From contig JAJECN010000058.1 in the NCBI GenBank assembly GCA_022821965.1, positions 1 through 64,000 of the forward strand: a stretch of DNA of 64,000 bases, written 5' to 3'. Below are positions 41,187-49,024 of this stretch, one piece after another. The stretch comes from Candidatus Poribacteria bacterium. GTDB taxonomy: Bacteria > Poribacteria > WGA-4E > WGA-3G. The notes below the pieces were generated by a model, which worked only from the letters and a program-made list of their open reading frames with translations, had not been told where the DNA came from and made no database searches. A program made the translations under genes and the position numbers. How positions within the stretch are numbered: position 1 is the stretch's first letter; each line of letters opens with the position of its first letter.

Positions 41187-42404
41187 CTAAACATTTTGTG
41201 GATAGTGAGCTTCAGGAAAAACTGCTGCAAATCCATCAATCGCCCGCTGTATCTCCGCTTCGGTGTGTGTCGCCATGACGGTAAGTCTTAGGCGACTCGT
41301 GTCCGGCGGCACAGCCGGCGGACGGATGGCTGGTGCGAATACGCCTTCAGCAAGCAGTACTTCTGCGACGCTTGTTGCCCGTTGCGGATTTCCTAACACA
41401 ACCGGAAGAATCTGTGTTTCGCTCGGCAACAGCGTGTAACCTAAATCAATCAGTGCTATTTTGAGGCACTTCGCATGTGAGAACAGACGTTGCCGTAATT
41501 CGGGAGCAGAACGCATCACATCAAGCGCAGCATTCGCCGCCGCTAAGGTCGCAGGTGGTAGCCCTGTTGTGAAGATAAAGCCACGCGCCCTGTTAATAAG
41601 CAGTTCAATCAATGCGTGACTCCCCGCTATATACCCGCCGAGTGCCCCAACCGCCTTGCTGAACGTACCCATTTGAACAATGTCTGTTCTTTCCAGTCCA
41701 AAATGTGCAACGGTGCCGCTTCCATTTCCCCCTAACACGCCAAACCCATGTGCGTCGTCTACGAGCACCATTGCATCATGTTCTGCTGCAAGGTCACAAA
41801 TATCGGGCAGGGGGGCAATATCGCCATCCATGCTGAACACACCATCTGTCACGATAAGCCGCCGCCGAAACGTAGTAGACTCCGATAACAAAACTGTGAG
41901 GTGTTCCATATCGCAGTGCCGATAAACTTTTTTGGTGGCACGACTGAGGCGGCATCCGTCTATGATGCTGGCGTGGTTAAGCGCATCACTTAAGATGAGA
42001 TCGCCTTCACCTACAAGGACAGGGATAATACTCGTATTGGCAGCATAGCCGGAACTGAAAACAAGCGCGGCTTCGGTGCCTTTGACCTTCGCGAGATTGG
42101 TTTCCAGAGTCGTGTAGAGTTCGTTATTCCCCGAAATGAGACGGGAACCGCTTGCCCCTGTGCCAAAAATTTGTGTTGCTTCAACAGCAGCAGCGATAAC
42201 CTTGGGATGCGTGCTTAACCCCAAATAGTTGTTTGAACCGAGCAACACAACGTCCCGTCCATCAAGATTGATTGTCCCGGTTGGGGCACTCATGACGGTG
42301 CGTAGGTGACGGCGTAAGCCTGCCTGCTCCAATGCTTCACGTTCTGCATCCAACCAGTTTTCTAATTTACCTTGTGGTTCGGTCAGGTGAGTCTTAGATG
42401 TCAT
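41187..42404 (-). CDS. PLP-dependent AONS/KBL family acyltransferase (BioF/Kbl-like)
   Basis: 405 residues from the ATG at 42404 (GGAAAGGAAG upstream). PLP enzyme of the alpha-oxoamine synthase group: [65 protein letters not shown] and the PLP lysine in [17 protein letters not shown]. It condenses an amino acid with an acyl-CoA, either 8-amino-7-oxononanoate synthase (biotin) or glycine C-acetyltransferase. No other biotin gene is nearby, so I do not assign a symbol. Residues 5-17 ([13 protein letters not shown]) are encoded by a copy of the leader repeat, which is unlike the family. Confidence 0.9.
   Translation of the reverse strand: MTSKTHLTEPQGKLENWLDAEREALEQAGLRRHLRTVMSAPTGTINLDGRDVVLLGSNNYLGLSTHPKVIAAAVEATQIFGTGASGSRLISGNNELYTTLETNLAKVKGTEAALVFSSGYAANTSIIPVLVGEGDLILSDALNHASIIDGCRLSRATKKVYRHCDMEHLTVLLSESTTFRRRLIVTDGVFSMDGDIAPLPDICDLAAEHDAMVLVDDAHGFGVLGGNGSGTVAHFGLERTDIVQMGTFSKAVGALGGYIAGSHALIELLINRARGFIFTTGLPPATLAAANAALDVMRSAPELRQRLFSHAKCLKIALIDLGYTLLPSETQILPVVLGNPQRATSVAEVLLAEGVFAPAIRPPAVPPDTSRLRLTVMATHTEAEIQRAIDGFAAVFPEAHYPQNV
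42354..42392 (-). repeat. Leader repeat read in frame within the AONS/KBL gene
   Basis: Codons 5-17 of the AONS/KBL gene. The segment aligns with the acetamidase leader (15028-15065) at about 31 of 38 positions, including GAACC(A/G)CAAGG(T/A)AAATTA. Here it is translated rather than lying in front of the start. Confidence 0.6.
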
Positions 42405-42423
42405 CTTCCTTTCCGTAAATCTA

Positions 42424-42470
42424 TAGGAAACGCCCAAGCAAAAACCCCTCCGCTTCGCGTACGGGCTGAG
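42424..42470. repeat. GCCCAAGCAAAAA repeat
   Basis: AACGCCCAAGCAAAAACCCC followed by TCCGCTTCGCGTACGGGC. GCCC and the distal GGGC can pair. The same layout occurs at about 14850-14892, with a shorter relative near 24366. Orientation relative to genes varies. Confidence 0.5.
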
Positions 42471-42553
42471 TTTTTGGTGCTATACCGTAGATATCCCTAA
42501 GTCAACGAAGTCGGAAATCGGAGTTCCTCCTACGAGCACCTACAGCGATGGGT

Positions 42554-43468
42554 TTACCCCATGAACTGTCTCAGGAAAATATGGCTTTGGCTTAAAGCAC
42601 GCTGTCGCGTCTCCAATGTTTCCTCATAAGCCCGATCCTCTACCTCAACACAGACTGCCCCGTCATAACCGGTATCACTCAAAACGGAGAAGAAGCTGCC
42701 CCAATCGACATCGCCAAGTCCCGGTAACTTCGGGGTATGATACGACAGAGGTGTTGCGAGGATGCCTACCTCGTCAAGCTTCGCTTTGTCCAATCGCACA
42801 TCTTTCGCATGCACGTGGAAGATGCGATCAGCAAAGGTCACGAGTGGTTTGAGGTAGTCTATTTGGAGCCATATACAATGGGATGGATCAAAGTTAAGCC
42901 CGAAGTTCGGCAAAGGGATCTCTTCAAACATCCGTTCCCAAACCGCGGGACAATAGGCGAGGTTTTGCCCAGCGGGCCATTCGTCTTCGGTGAAAAACAT
43001 GGGACAATTCTCAATACCGATGCGGATACCATGGTCGGCGGCGAATTGGATGAGAGGCTCCCATACCTGCTTAAAGCGGTGCCAATTCTCATCTATCGTG
43101 CGCGTCTGGTCTCTGCCGATGAACGAGTTTACGATGCCTACCGACAAACGTTCCGCTGTTAGAATTAACTTCTTGAGGTGTTCGCTATAGATAGCTGCCT
43201 CTGTTTCATCAGGGGTCAGCGGGTTGGGGTAGTAGCCTAAGCCGCTGATTGTTATCCCCGCATCTGAGACACATTGCAGGATTCCATCCACTTCTGCATC
43301 GGAGAGCGTCGCTACGTCAACGTGGGTAACACCTGCATAACGCCGTTCCGCTTCTCCTTTGGGCCAGCACATCAATTCAACGCAATCGAAACCGGTGTCA
43401 GCAGCGAATTGGACGACTTCTGTCAATGATTGCTCCGGCAAAATTGCACTCACAAATCCGAGTTTCAT
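42554..43468 (-). CDS. Sugar phosphate isomerase/epimerase (AP endonuclease 2-like TIM barrel)
   Basis: 304 residues from the ATG at 43468 (AAGAGGTTGTGT upstream); 22 earlier codons are omitted. TIM-barrel landmarks: [76 protein letters not shown] and [14 protein letters not shown]. The E, D, H, H and E residues at strand ends form the divalent metal site. It probably acts on a ketose or inositol derivative. It lies next to the TnpB element, whose guide boundary falls between the two genes. Confidence 0.88.
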   Translation of the reverse strand: MKLGFVSAILPEQSLTEVVQFAADTGFDCVELMCWPKGEAERRYAGVTHVDVATLSDAEVDGILQCVSDAGITISGLGYYPNPLTPDETEAAIYSEHLKKLILTAERLSVGIVNSFIGRDQTRTIDENWHRFKQVWEPLIQFAADHGIRIGIENCPMFFTEDEWPAGQNLAYCPAVWERMFEEIPLPNFGLNFDPSHCIWLQIDYLKPLVTFADRIFHVHAKDVRLDKAKLDEVGILATPLSYHTPKLPGLGDVDWGSFFSVLSDTGYDGAVCVEVEDRAYEETLETRQRALSQSHIFLRQFMG

Positions 43469-43531
43469 ACACAACCTCTTTTCGTTTTTGAACATTTTAC
43501 TACAGAAAGCGGTAGCTCGCAAGTGCATAGT

Positions 43532-43560
43532 CAACTACCCAAGCCTAAAGACTTGGGGTT
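43532..43560 (-). ncRNA. Probable 3' end of the TnpB guide RNA (omega RNA)
   Basis: On the minus strand the last codons and stop of tnpB lie in ACCCCAAGTCTTTAGGCTTG, followed by GGTAGTTGAC. This forms a 6-7 bp hairpin, as at right ends of IS605-type elements. In known systems the guide is the sequence after the right end; here that would begin around TATGCACTTGCGAGC. The true 5' end is probably inside tnpB. The boundary is inferred, not measured. Confidence 0.5.
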
Positions 43561-44840
43561 GTAACAGCGTCAAACAGCATGAGCTGCTTAGCGTGTTTAA
43601 AACCCGCGGTCTTTGTTGCTTCGTTTGTGTTTCTCGCTTCAGTGAGGGTGGCAACCCACCGCTCTCCACGAAAGGCAGCAGCTGCCTTAAAAAGTATGTT
43701 TCGTGCAGCGTTGTGGTCTCGGTCTAAAGCCATGCCACAAGACTGACACTTAAAAGTTCGTATCGCCAGCGAAAGTTTCTTTGGCGACTTCTGACCGCAG
43801 CAGGAGCAAGTTTGGGATGTATTCTTGGGATCAACTTGATGGAAGTGGAAACCGTCTCTTTCGGCTATGTTTCCACACCACTTAAAGAAGGTTGCCCAAG
43901 ACGCATCGGAAATGCTCTTGCTGAGGTGTTTGTTCTTTACCATATTGGATACGCCTAAATCTTCTGCTACCAGCACATTGTTTGCTTTATGGTGGTAGAG
44001 TTTATAGACGAGTTTACCGATAAAGTCTTTGCGTTTGTTTGCTGTCCGTTCATGGTGTAGGGAAAGTTTGTGTTGTTGTTTCTTTCTACGGTTAGAACCT
44101 AACTTTTTACGCGATAGATCTTTAGAGTGTTTTCGTAGCAGTCCTTCAGCTTGACGATACCAACGAGGGTTATTTTCCTTTTCACCTTCGGAAGTCGTCA
44201 AATAGTGTGTTGTTCCAACATCAACAGCGATCGCATCTGTCGGTTCAACTTTCGGCGTATCAGGAAGTTCACAGGTAATATGAGCATACCACCCCGACGC
44301 TTTTTTGACGAGCGAAACTTCTTTCGGATCGCCTTGCAGCGGGCGGTGCATGTAGATTTTGACTTCGCCAAGTTTCGGCACTTTCAAGCGGTCATGTTTC
44401 CATGCTGTTTCTCGTATCGGGTTCTCGCGGACGCGTATCGTCTGTTTGTCAATCTCTTTTGTCTTTTTCCGAACGACTTTGGTATATTTGCGGAGACTCC
44501 AAGTCAGAGAACGCACACGCTTTTTGTAGCGAGGATACCCTTTTTTCGCAGCTCCGTTCTTACAACGCCTGCGGAAATTCACGAATGCCTTATCGTTTCT
44601 CCGTAGGGCGTGGTTCTGAAAATCTTGTGGCACTTCTCGGAAATCGTCATACTTCTCACGCGCTGCCTTTAGGAGTTGCTGCTGCTCATTCAGCGAAACA
44701 AAAGCACCTTCAGTCTCATACGCAACAAGCCTATCGTGGCGCGCAGAGTTCTGAAGGTCGCAAAGGTGGTCAAGCCACTTAAACAACGTTGTCCCCTGTG
44801 TCTGTGTCGGATACACAGGATATTTGAAAGTCAGTTTCAT
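43545..44840 (-). CDS. tnpB: RNA-guided endonuclease TnpB (IS200/IS605 family)
   Basis: 431 residues, full length. The RuvC residues are intact: D207 in IAVDVGTTHYL, E293 in VLVAEDLGVSNM and D375 in LDRDHNAARNIL. The zinc finger is C345-x2-C348 with C365-x2-C368. An N-terminal WED/REC-like region (KYPVYPTQTQGTTLFKWL, and so on) precedes them. TnpB cuts double-stranded DNA next to a TAM using the right-end-derived RNA, and helps retain the element. The gene appears functional, being free of frameshifts. Promoter: a TATAAT at 44937-44942. Confidence 0.95.
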   Translation of the reverse strand: MKLTFKYPVYPTQTQGTTLFKWLDHLCDLQNSARHDRLVAYETEGAFVSLNEQQQLLKAAREKYDDFREVPQDFQNHALRRNDKAFVNFRRRCKNGAAKKGYPRYKKRVRSLTWSLRKYTKVVRKKTKEIDKQTIRVRENPIRETAWKHDRLKVPKLGEVKIYMHRPLQGDPKEVSLVKKASGWYAHITCELPDTPKVEPTDAIAVDVGTTHYLTTSEGEKENNPRWYRQAEGLLRKHSKDLSRKKLGSNRRKKQQHKLSLHHERTANKRKDFIGKLVYKLYHHKANNVLVAEDLGVSNMVKNKHLSKSISDASWATFFKWCGNIAERDGFHFHQVDPKNTSQTCSCCGQKSPKKLSLAIRTFKCQSCGMALDRDHNAARNILFKAAAAFRGERWVATLTEARNTNEATKTAGFKHAKQLMLFDAVTTPSL

Positions 44841-44869
44841 GGTATATCGTGTGTCGCGCGTTTCTCTCC

Positions 44870-44922
44870 TTGTTAGGGGGAGGCAAGCAGATAATCAAGC
44901 GATTACCCTAACAATGCTTGCC
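44870..44922. repeat. Interleaved inverted repeats, pseudoknot topology
   Basis: TTGTTAGGG (44870-44878) pairs with CCCTAACAA (44906-44914), and GGCAAGCA (44882-44889) with TGCTTGCC (44915-44922). The order A-B-A'-B' cannot form as two nested hairpins but can form an H-type pseudoknot. It lies 30-82 bases upstream of tnpB in the transcribed leader if the 44937 promoter is used. Confidence 0.7.
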
Positions 44923-44936
44923 AACACGATACTATA

Positions 44937-44942
44937 ATTATA
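44937..44942 (-). promoter_or_regulatory. -10 element for tnpB
   Basis: TATAAT on the minus strand (GGTATAATTATAG), with a weak TTAGAC-like -35 about 17 bases further upstream. The region 44841-45208 is otherwise gene-free. It holds the pseudoknot, this promoter and the promoter of the PhyH pair. Confidence 0.5.
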
Positions 44943-45136
44943 CCGTATTTTTAGTCTAAAAGTCAAATGTTTTTCAACGTTTTGGTCTAATTCACAAGGG
45001 CGGTTTTTCCTCCCAACGCTAAAGCATTGGGATTCCAAAACCGATAATTCTCTTGAGATTGCCCGGATTTGTTCAGAGAGTAGGGATTCAGAAACCCTCC
45101 TACAGAAGGACTGAATGATGCTGCCGAGAAAAACAT

Positions 45137-45165
45137 TTGACAAAAATAGAAATCGCTCGTATAAT
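45137..45165 (+). promoter_or_regulatory. Consensus sigma-70 promoter for the PhyH pair
   Basis: TTGACA (45137-45142), 17-base spacer, TATAAT (45160-45165): a perfect match to the sigma-70 consensus, 44 bases before the ATG at 45209. Confidence 0.75.
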
Positions 45166-45208
45166 TCTCGCGCGAACCATATACGTCAATTACAGATGGA
45201 GAGGGCAC

Positions 45209-46024
45209 ATGACACCCAAACAGCGATACCTTTTTGATCTAACGGGGTACATCCACCTCAAAAACGTCCTCAGTGATGAAGAATTGAAAAACGCCCAAGA
45301 TGCGGTCGAGCGATGCGTCCAAACGCCGGAGGACGAACTTCCACCCGGTATTAGTTATGGCGGTGGGGGTTATTCTAACGGCTTTTCGTTCGACAAATCG
45401 CTTGAAGCACTCACACTTCATCCGAAAACATGGCCCATTGTGAAGGAACTTACCGATAATAAACCTCGTTTTAATCGAGGCAGCCTCGTTGCCAAGAGAC
45501 CAGAGCACGATCAGGTTATTGGTAAGTTGCACTGTGCCCGTGAAGATTGTGGATGGCAGACACGCCGCCATGAGGTCAAGGACGGAAAAGTTCATTGCAA
45601 CGACTTCGTCGTCTTCTTCTACTTCGCCGATGTCTATCCCGGCGACGGTGGTTTAGTTGTACTGCCGGGTTCCCACAAAGCAAACTTTGAACGTCCGGAA
45701 GGACTCTTTTTTCCGGATCCAGAGGATCCACCCGATGAACTTCATCCTGCGTTAGTGAATGTGACAGCACGCGCCGGCGACGCAATTGTCCTGTCCGAAT
45801 TGCTGACACACGGGGTCCTCATCTGGAAACCGAAGGATCGATATCGAAGGTTCCTCATCTTGCGCTACAAAACACAGTTTTTCCAAGACGCCAGAGGACA
45901 CAGGGATCCGTTCCCACCTGAAGTAATGAAGCGACTTTCCCCCGAAACCCTTGAACTGTCACAACCCGCATTTTATACGCACATCAAGGATATTGTCAAA
46001 AGTGAACATGTACAACTAACCTAA
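45209..46024 (+). CDS. Phytanoyl-CoA dioxygenase family protein (PhyH), copy C
   Basis: 271 residues from the ATG at 45209 (GGAGAGGGCAC upstream). Start TPKQRYLFDLTGYIHLKNVL is typical of the family. H-x-D equivalent in HCNDFVVFFYF (NDF instead of H-x-D, with an upstream KLHCAREDCGW histidine), distal His in ELLTHGVLIWK, and arginines in RRFLILRY. The metal site is less canonical than in copies A/B, so iron binding may use a different first histidine. It is followed after 12 bases by copy D, and both form one operon with the Gfo/Idh/MocA gene. Confidence 0.88.
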   Translation: MTPKQRYLFDLTGYIHLKNVLSDEELKNAQDAVERCVQTPEDELPPGISYGGGGYSNGFSFDKSLEALTLHPKTWPIVKELTDNKPRFNRGSLVAKRPEHDQVIGKLHCAREDCGWQTRRHEVKDGKVHCNDFVVFFYFADVYPGDGGLVVLPGSHKANFERPEGLFFPDPEDPPDELHPALVNVTARAGDAIVLSELLTHGVLIWKPKDRYRRFLILRYKTQFFQDARGHRDPFPPEVMKRLSPETLELSQPAFYTHIKDIVKSEHVQLT

Positions 46025-46036
46025 AAGGAACGAAAA

Positions 46037-46876
46037 ATGACACCAGAACAACGTTATCTATTTGACGTTACAGGCTATTTGCACATCGAAGGTGCAGTCA
46101 CAGGGGATGCACTCAAGGAAGCACAAGAGGCTGTCGATCAGTACATTCATACGCCTCTCGATGAACGTCCTGAAGGATTTACGACGCGCCCTCGCGATTT
46201 AGAACCCGGCAAAGGCGGGAGATACGAACACGGATTCGCTTTCGATCGGTCGCTTGAGGCGATGACGGTGCACCCCGCTATCTGGCCCCTTATCAAAGAG
46301 TTTACCTACGATAAACCCCGGTTTGTCACTGGCACCCTCACACTCGAACAACACAACCCAGACAGGCAACCGATGGGGACAAATCCGGCAGGCTTGCACT
46401 GCGCACGTGAGGGACGGAAATGGCTTACCCGCTACGAGGTCCAGAATAGCCAGATTTACTGTAACGATTTCGTGGCGTTCTTCTACTTGACGGACGTGCA
46501 GCCCGGCGACGGTGGGCTTATTGTTATCCCCGGTTCGCATAAGAGCAAATTCGACAGACCTGAAGATCTCTTGACCCCAGGACCCGATGGCATTGATCCC
46601 GAACAGGACGACGTTTTTACCAATCTCACACCAAAGGCGGGCGATTTTCTCGTTATCTCTGAACTCTTGACACACGGTGTTTTACGGTGGAAACCAAAAG
46701 ATCGGGATAGACGCTTCCTAATTCTACGCTATCGTCCACAATACGATGGCAAGCAAAGTCTACCGGAGACAATTGTCAACCGTTTAACACCTGAAGTTCA
46801 GGAACTGGTGCAAACCGCGTCTTATGGACACACAAAAGAAATCGTCAAACAAGACGTTGTAGAGTTGACCGTTTAG
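46037..46876 (+). CDS. Phytanoyl-CoA dioxygenase family protein (PhyH), copy D
   Basis: 279 residues, a paralogue of copy C: TPEQRYLFDVTGYLHIEGAV start, LHCAREGRKWLTRYEVQNSQ, IYCNDFVAFFYLTDVQPGDGG, ELLTHGVLRWKPKDRDRRFL. It carries a longer EPGKGGRYEHGFAFDRS loop. Its ATG follows an AAAGGAACGAAAA ribosome-binding sequence. Copies C and D are clearly more distant from A and B than from each other, indicating two separate duplications. Likely cytoplasmic oxygenase of unknown substrate. Confidence 0.88.
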   Translation: MTPEQRYLFDVTGYLHIEGAVTGDALKEAQEAVDQYIHTPLDERPEGFTTRPRDLEPGKGGRYEHGFAFDRSLEAMTVHPAIWPLIKEFTYDKPRFVTGTLTLEQHNPDRQPMGTNPAGLHCAREGRKWLTRYEVQNSQIYCNDFVAFFYLTDVQPGDGGLIVIPGSHKSKFDRPEDLLTPGPDGIDPEQDDVFTNLTPKAGDFLVISELLTHGVLRWKPKDRDRRFLILRYRPQYDGKQSLPETIVNRLTPEVQELVQTASYGHTKEIVKQDVVELTV

Positions 46877-46938
46877 CACAAACCTTTACAGCAGGAGTGA
46901 GCTCCTGATCTCAACACCGAAACGCAATGGAGGACCCA

Positions 46939-47979
46939 ATGGGAACACAATATCGTGTTTGCATCGTTGGCTGTGGCAGAATGGGCGGTACAATTGATGA
47001 GGAAGTCCGTGCGACACCACACGGCGCGTTACCCTATTCGCACGCCGCAGGATATACTGCTTTTGATCGGACAGAACTTGTCGCCGCTGCAGATGTGGTT
47101 GAAGAGAAGGCACAATACGTCTGCAACAAATGGGAGATACCGAAGTACTACTTAGACTACCGCGAAATGATAGTCCAAGAGAAACCGGATATTGTCAGCA
47201 TCGCTACACGTCCCGGTAACCATGCCGAGATTACGGAATTTGCTGCCGAAAACGGCGTGAAGGGCATCTATTGCGATAAACCGCTTTGTGCTTCTATGGA
47301 AGAGGCAGATGCGATGGTAGAGGTGTGCGAAAAATACAATGTCAAGTTCAACCTCGGCACGCAGCGGCGTTACACGCCGGGATACATCAAAATGCGTGAG
47401 ATCCTCGAAAGTGGTGAACTTGGTGACAGACGTTCCATTATCGCTTATAGCGGCGGTTCTGCGCTTTGGGGATATACGCATGCAGCGGATATGCTCCTCT
47501 TCTTAGCAAGCGATTCTCCAATAGAATACGTGCAAGGCAACGTTGATGTTGACGACGCTGATTTTGAGGACAACCGCACGGAATCGGATCCCGGTATCGT
47601 AATGGGGTTTATCCGTTTTCAGAATGGCATCAACGGTATCAGTATCCCCGGCACGGCTTACGAATTTGAGGTGAATTGTAGCGAAGGCACAGTGCGTGCG
47701 CTCAACAATGGACTCGGTTTTTACCTCCGTAAACGGCAAGGACAGTTTAACGAGATTTTGGAAGCATCATTCCCACCCTACGAGCGGAAAAGCGGTACCG
47801 TGGGTTGCATTGAAGACATCGTTGATGCGATTGACACCGATACCGAGACACAAGGCAATATTCATCTTGCCCATCGAAGCACCGAGATGGTGTTCGCGAT
47901 CGTTGATTCACAACGGCAACAGGGTAAACGGGTGTCAATGCCGATGGAAAACCGAGGGCTTTATCTCGGAAGGTGGTAA
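46939..47979 (+). CDS. Gfo/Idh/MocA family oxidoreductase
   Basis: 346 residues from the ATG at 46939. The in-frame ATG at 46927 overlaps the GGAGG ribosome-binding site and is unlikely. Rossmann motif YRVCIVGCGRMGGTIDEE, then AAADVVEEKAQ, IATRPGNHAEI, YCDKPLCASMEEADAMVEV with the catalytic lysine, and a C-terminal ALWGYTHAADMLLFLASDS with the conserved His. A gene of this family beside PhyH genes is a common poribacterial arrangement; the two enzyme types may act in one oxidative pathway. That is inference. Confidence 0.9.
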   Translation: MGTQYRVCIVGCGRMGGTIDEEVRATPHGALPYSHAAGYTAFDRTELVAAADVVEEKAQYVCNKWEIPKYYLDYREMIVQEKPDIVSIATRPGNHAEITEFAAENGVKGIYCDKPLCASMEEADAMVEVCEKYNVKFNLGTQRRYTPGYIKMREILESGELGDRRSIIAYSGGSALWGYTHAADMLLFLASDSPIEYVQGNVDVDDADFEDNRTESDPGIVMGFIRFQNGINGISIPGTAYEFEVNCSEGTVRALNNGLGFYLRKRQGQFNEILEASFPPYERKSGTVGCIEDIVDAIDTDTETQGNIHLAHRSTEMVFAIVDSQRQQGKRVSMPMENRGLYLGRW

Positions 47980-47985
47980 AACTAT

Positions 47986-48024
47986 TATCTGAATCAGGAT
48001 TTTAGGATTGCCAGGATAAAAGGA
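47986..48024. repeat. AGGATT-type short intergenic repeat
   Basis: ATCTGAATCAGGATTTTAGG followed by ATTGCCAGGATAAAAGGA: three spaced AGGAT units. It lies between the Gfo/Idh/MocA and methyltransferase genes. Confidence 0.4.
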
Positions 48025-48040
48025 AGGTAGTACAAAACCG

Positions 48041-48808
48041 ATGCTCAGAAAATTTTATGTTTTCATATACATTGTCGGCGCGGGTTGTCTGCTAACTTAT
48101 GTTACAATGGTACCAAGAGGTGAGTCACAATCAGAAACCGCGCCTACGCGTCCAGCGAGTACACACTATGAACAACGTACACCCAGCCGAGACGGGATCG
48201 GCAAAATCTACATGGGACGCGAAATCTCTCGCGTAATGGGGCACCAAGGAGCGGAATGGTTGGAACGTCCTGAGCGTGAACGTGAAGAGATGCCGAACCG
48301 GCTTGTTGAGATGCTGAAACTCAAAGAGGGGGATGTTGTTGCGGATATCGGTATTGGCACAGGCTACATCGCTCGAAAAATCTCACCGAAAATCGGTGAG
48401 ACAGGTATCATCTACGGCGTTGAAATTCAGCAGGAGATGCTTGACATCCTTGCTGAGAAGATGGCAGAAGAAGGTATCACCAATATCAAAGGCGTCTTAG
48501 GCACGATTACCGATCCGAAACTGCCGCCGAATTCAGTTGACCTCGCCATTATGGTAGATGTCTATCATGAGTTTTCCCATCCGTATGAGATGATGCAGAA
48601 CATCTGTAGCGGTCTCAAAACGGGTGGCAGAGTCGTTTTTGTCGAATACCGTGCCGAAGACCCGCATGTTCCGATCAAACGACTGCACAAGATGAGTGAA
48701 TTGCAGGTGATTAAGGAGGCAACACCGCATCCGCTTTCTTGGGTAGAGACACTCAAGGACCTACCGTGGCAGCACGTTATTATTTTTGAGAAAATTGCGA
48801 CACAGTAG
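48041..48808 (+). CDS. SAM-dependent methyltransferase with N-terminal membrane anchor
   Basis: 255 residues. An N-terminal hydrophobic segment (FYVFIYIVGAGCLLTYVTMV) precedes a class I methyltransferase core: motif I VVADIGIGTGYIARKIS, the acidic end of strand 2 in GVEIQQEMLDI, IMVDVYHEFSHPYEMM and GRVVFVEYRAED. The hydrophobic start would put the enzyme at the membrane or export it. Exported SAM enzymes are odd because SAM is cytoplasmic, so an N-in anchor is more plausible. The substrate is unknown. Confidence 0.85.
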   Translation: MLRKFYVFIYIVGAGCLLTYVTMVPRGESQSETAPTRPASTHYEQRTPSRDGIGKIYMGREISRVMGHQGAEWLERPEREREEMPNRLVEMLKLKEGDVVADIGIGTGYIARKISPKIGETGIIYGVEIQQEMLDILAEKMAEEGITNIKGVLGTITDPKLPPNSVDLAIMVDVYHEFSHPYEMMQNICSGLKTGGRVVFVEYRAEDPHVPIKRLHKMSELQVIKEATPHPLSWVETLKDLPWQHVIIFEKIATQ

Positions 48809-48865
48809 AACTTTTCTGTACAATCCAGCATCAGCAAGACTCTGATAATCAGAAGGTAGGAATAT

Positions 48866-48894
48866 TTGACAAAAACGCAATCATATCGTAAAAT
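48866..48894 (+). promoter_or_regulatory. Sigma-70 promoter upstream of the PSCyt/DUF1549/DUF1553 gene
   Basis: TTGACA (48866-48871), 17-base spacer, TAAAAT (48889-48894) with TATAGT beside it. It would give a leader of about 125 bases to the GTG at 49025. Confidence 0.65.
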
Positions 48895-49024
48895 ATAGTA
48901 ATATTGCTAAACCTTTTGGTTAACGAAGCGTCACAATTGCTAATTCTTATAGCAAGTTGCAGCTTGCAGTTTATAGGAAATCTGCACGCTGCTGCCTACA
49001 ACGTTGAAAAGGGAGAGAATTCCA

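Larger units (their letters stand above)
43530..44923 (-). mobile_element. IS200/IS605-group element carrying only tnpB
   Basis: The segment contains a complete tnpB and, at its 3' side, a hairpin near the element end (ACCCAAG/CTTGGGG, minus strand), with GTAGTTGAC as the probable right boundary. On the 5' side an unusual interleaved inverted-repeat structure (44870-44922) may mark the left end. No tnpA (HUH transposase) is present, so movement would need a helper elsewhere. Exact ends are not provable without an empty-site comparison. Confidence 0.7.

Noticed and set aside
44895-45143. Minus-strand frame of 82 codons between tnpB and the PhyH pair
   Set aside because: It spans the tnpB promoter and the pseudoknot sequence and overlaps the PhyH promoter; no start signal and no recognisable protein features.
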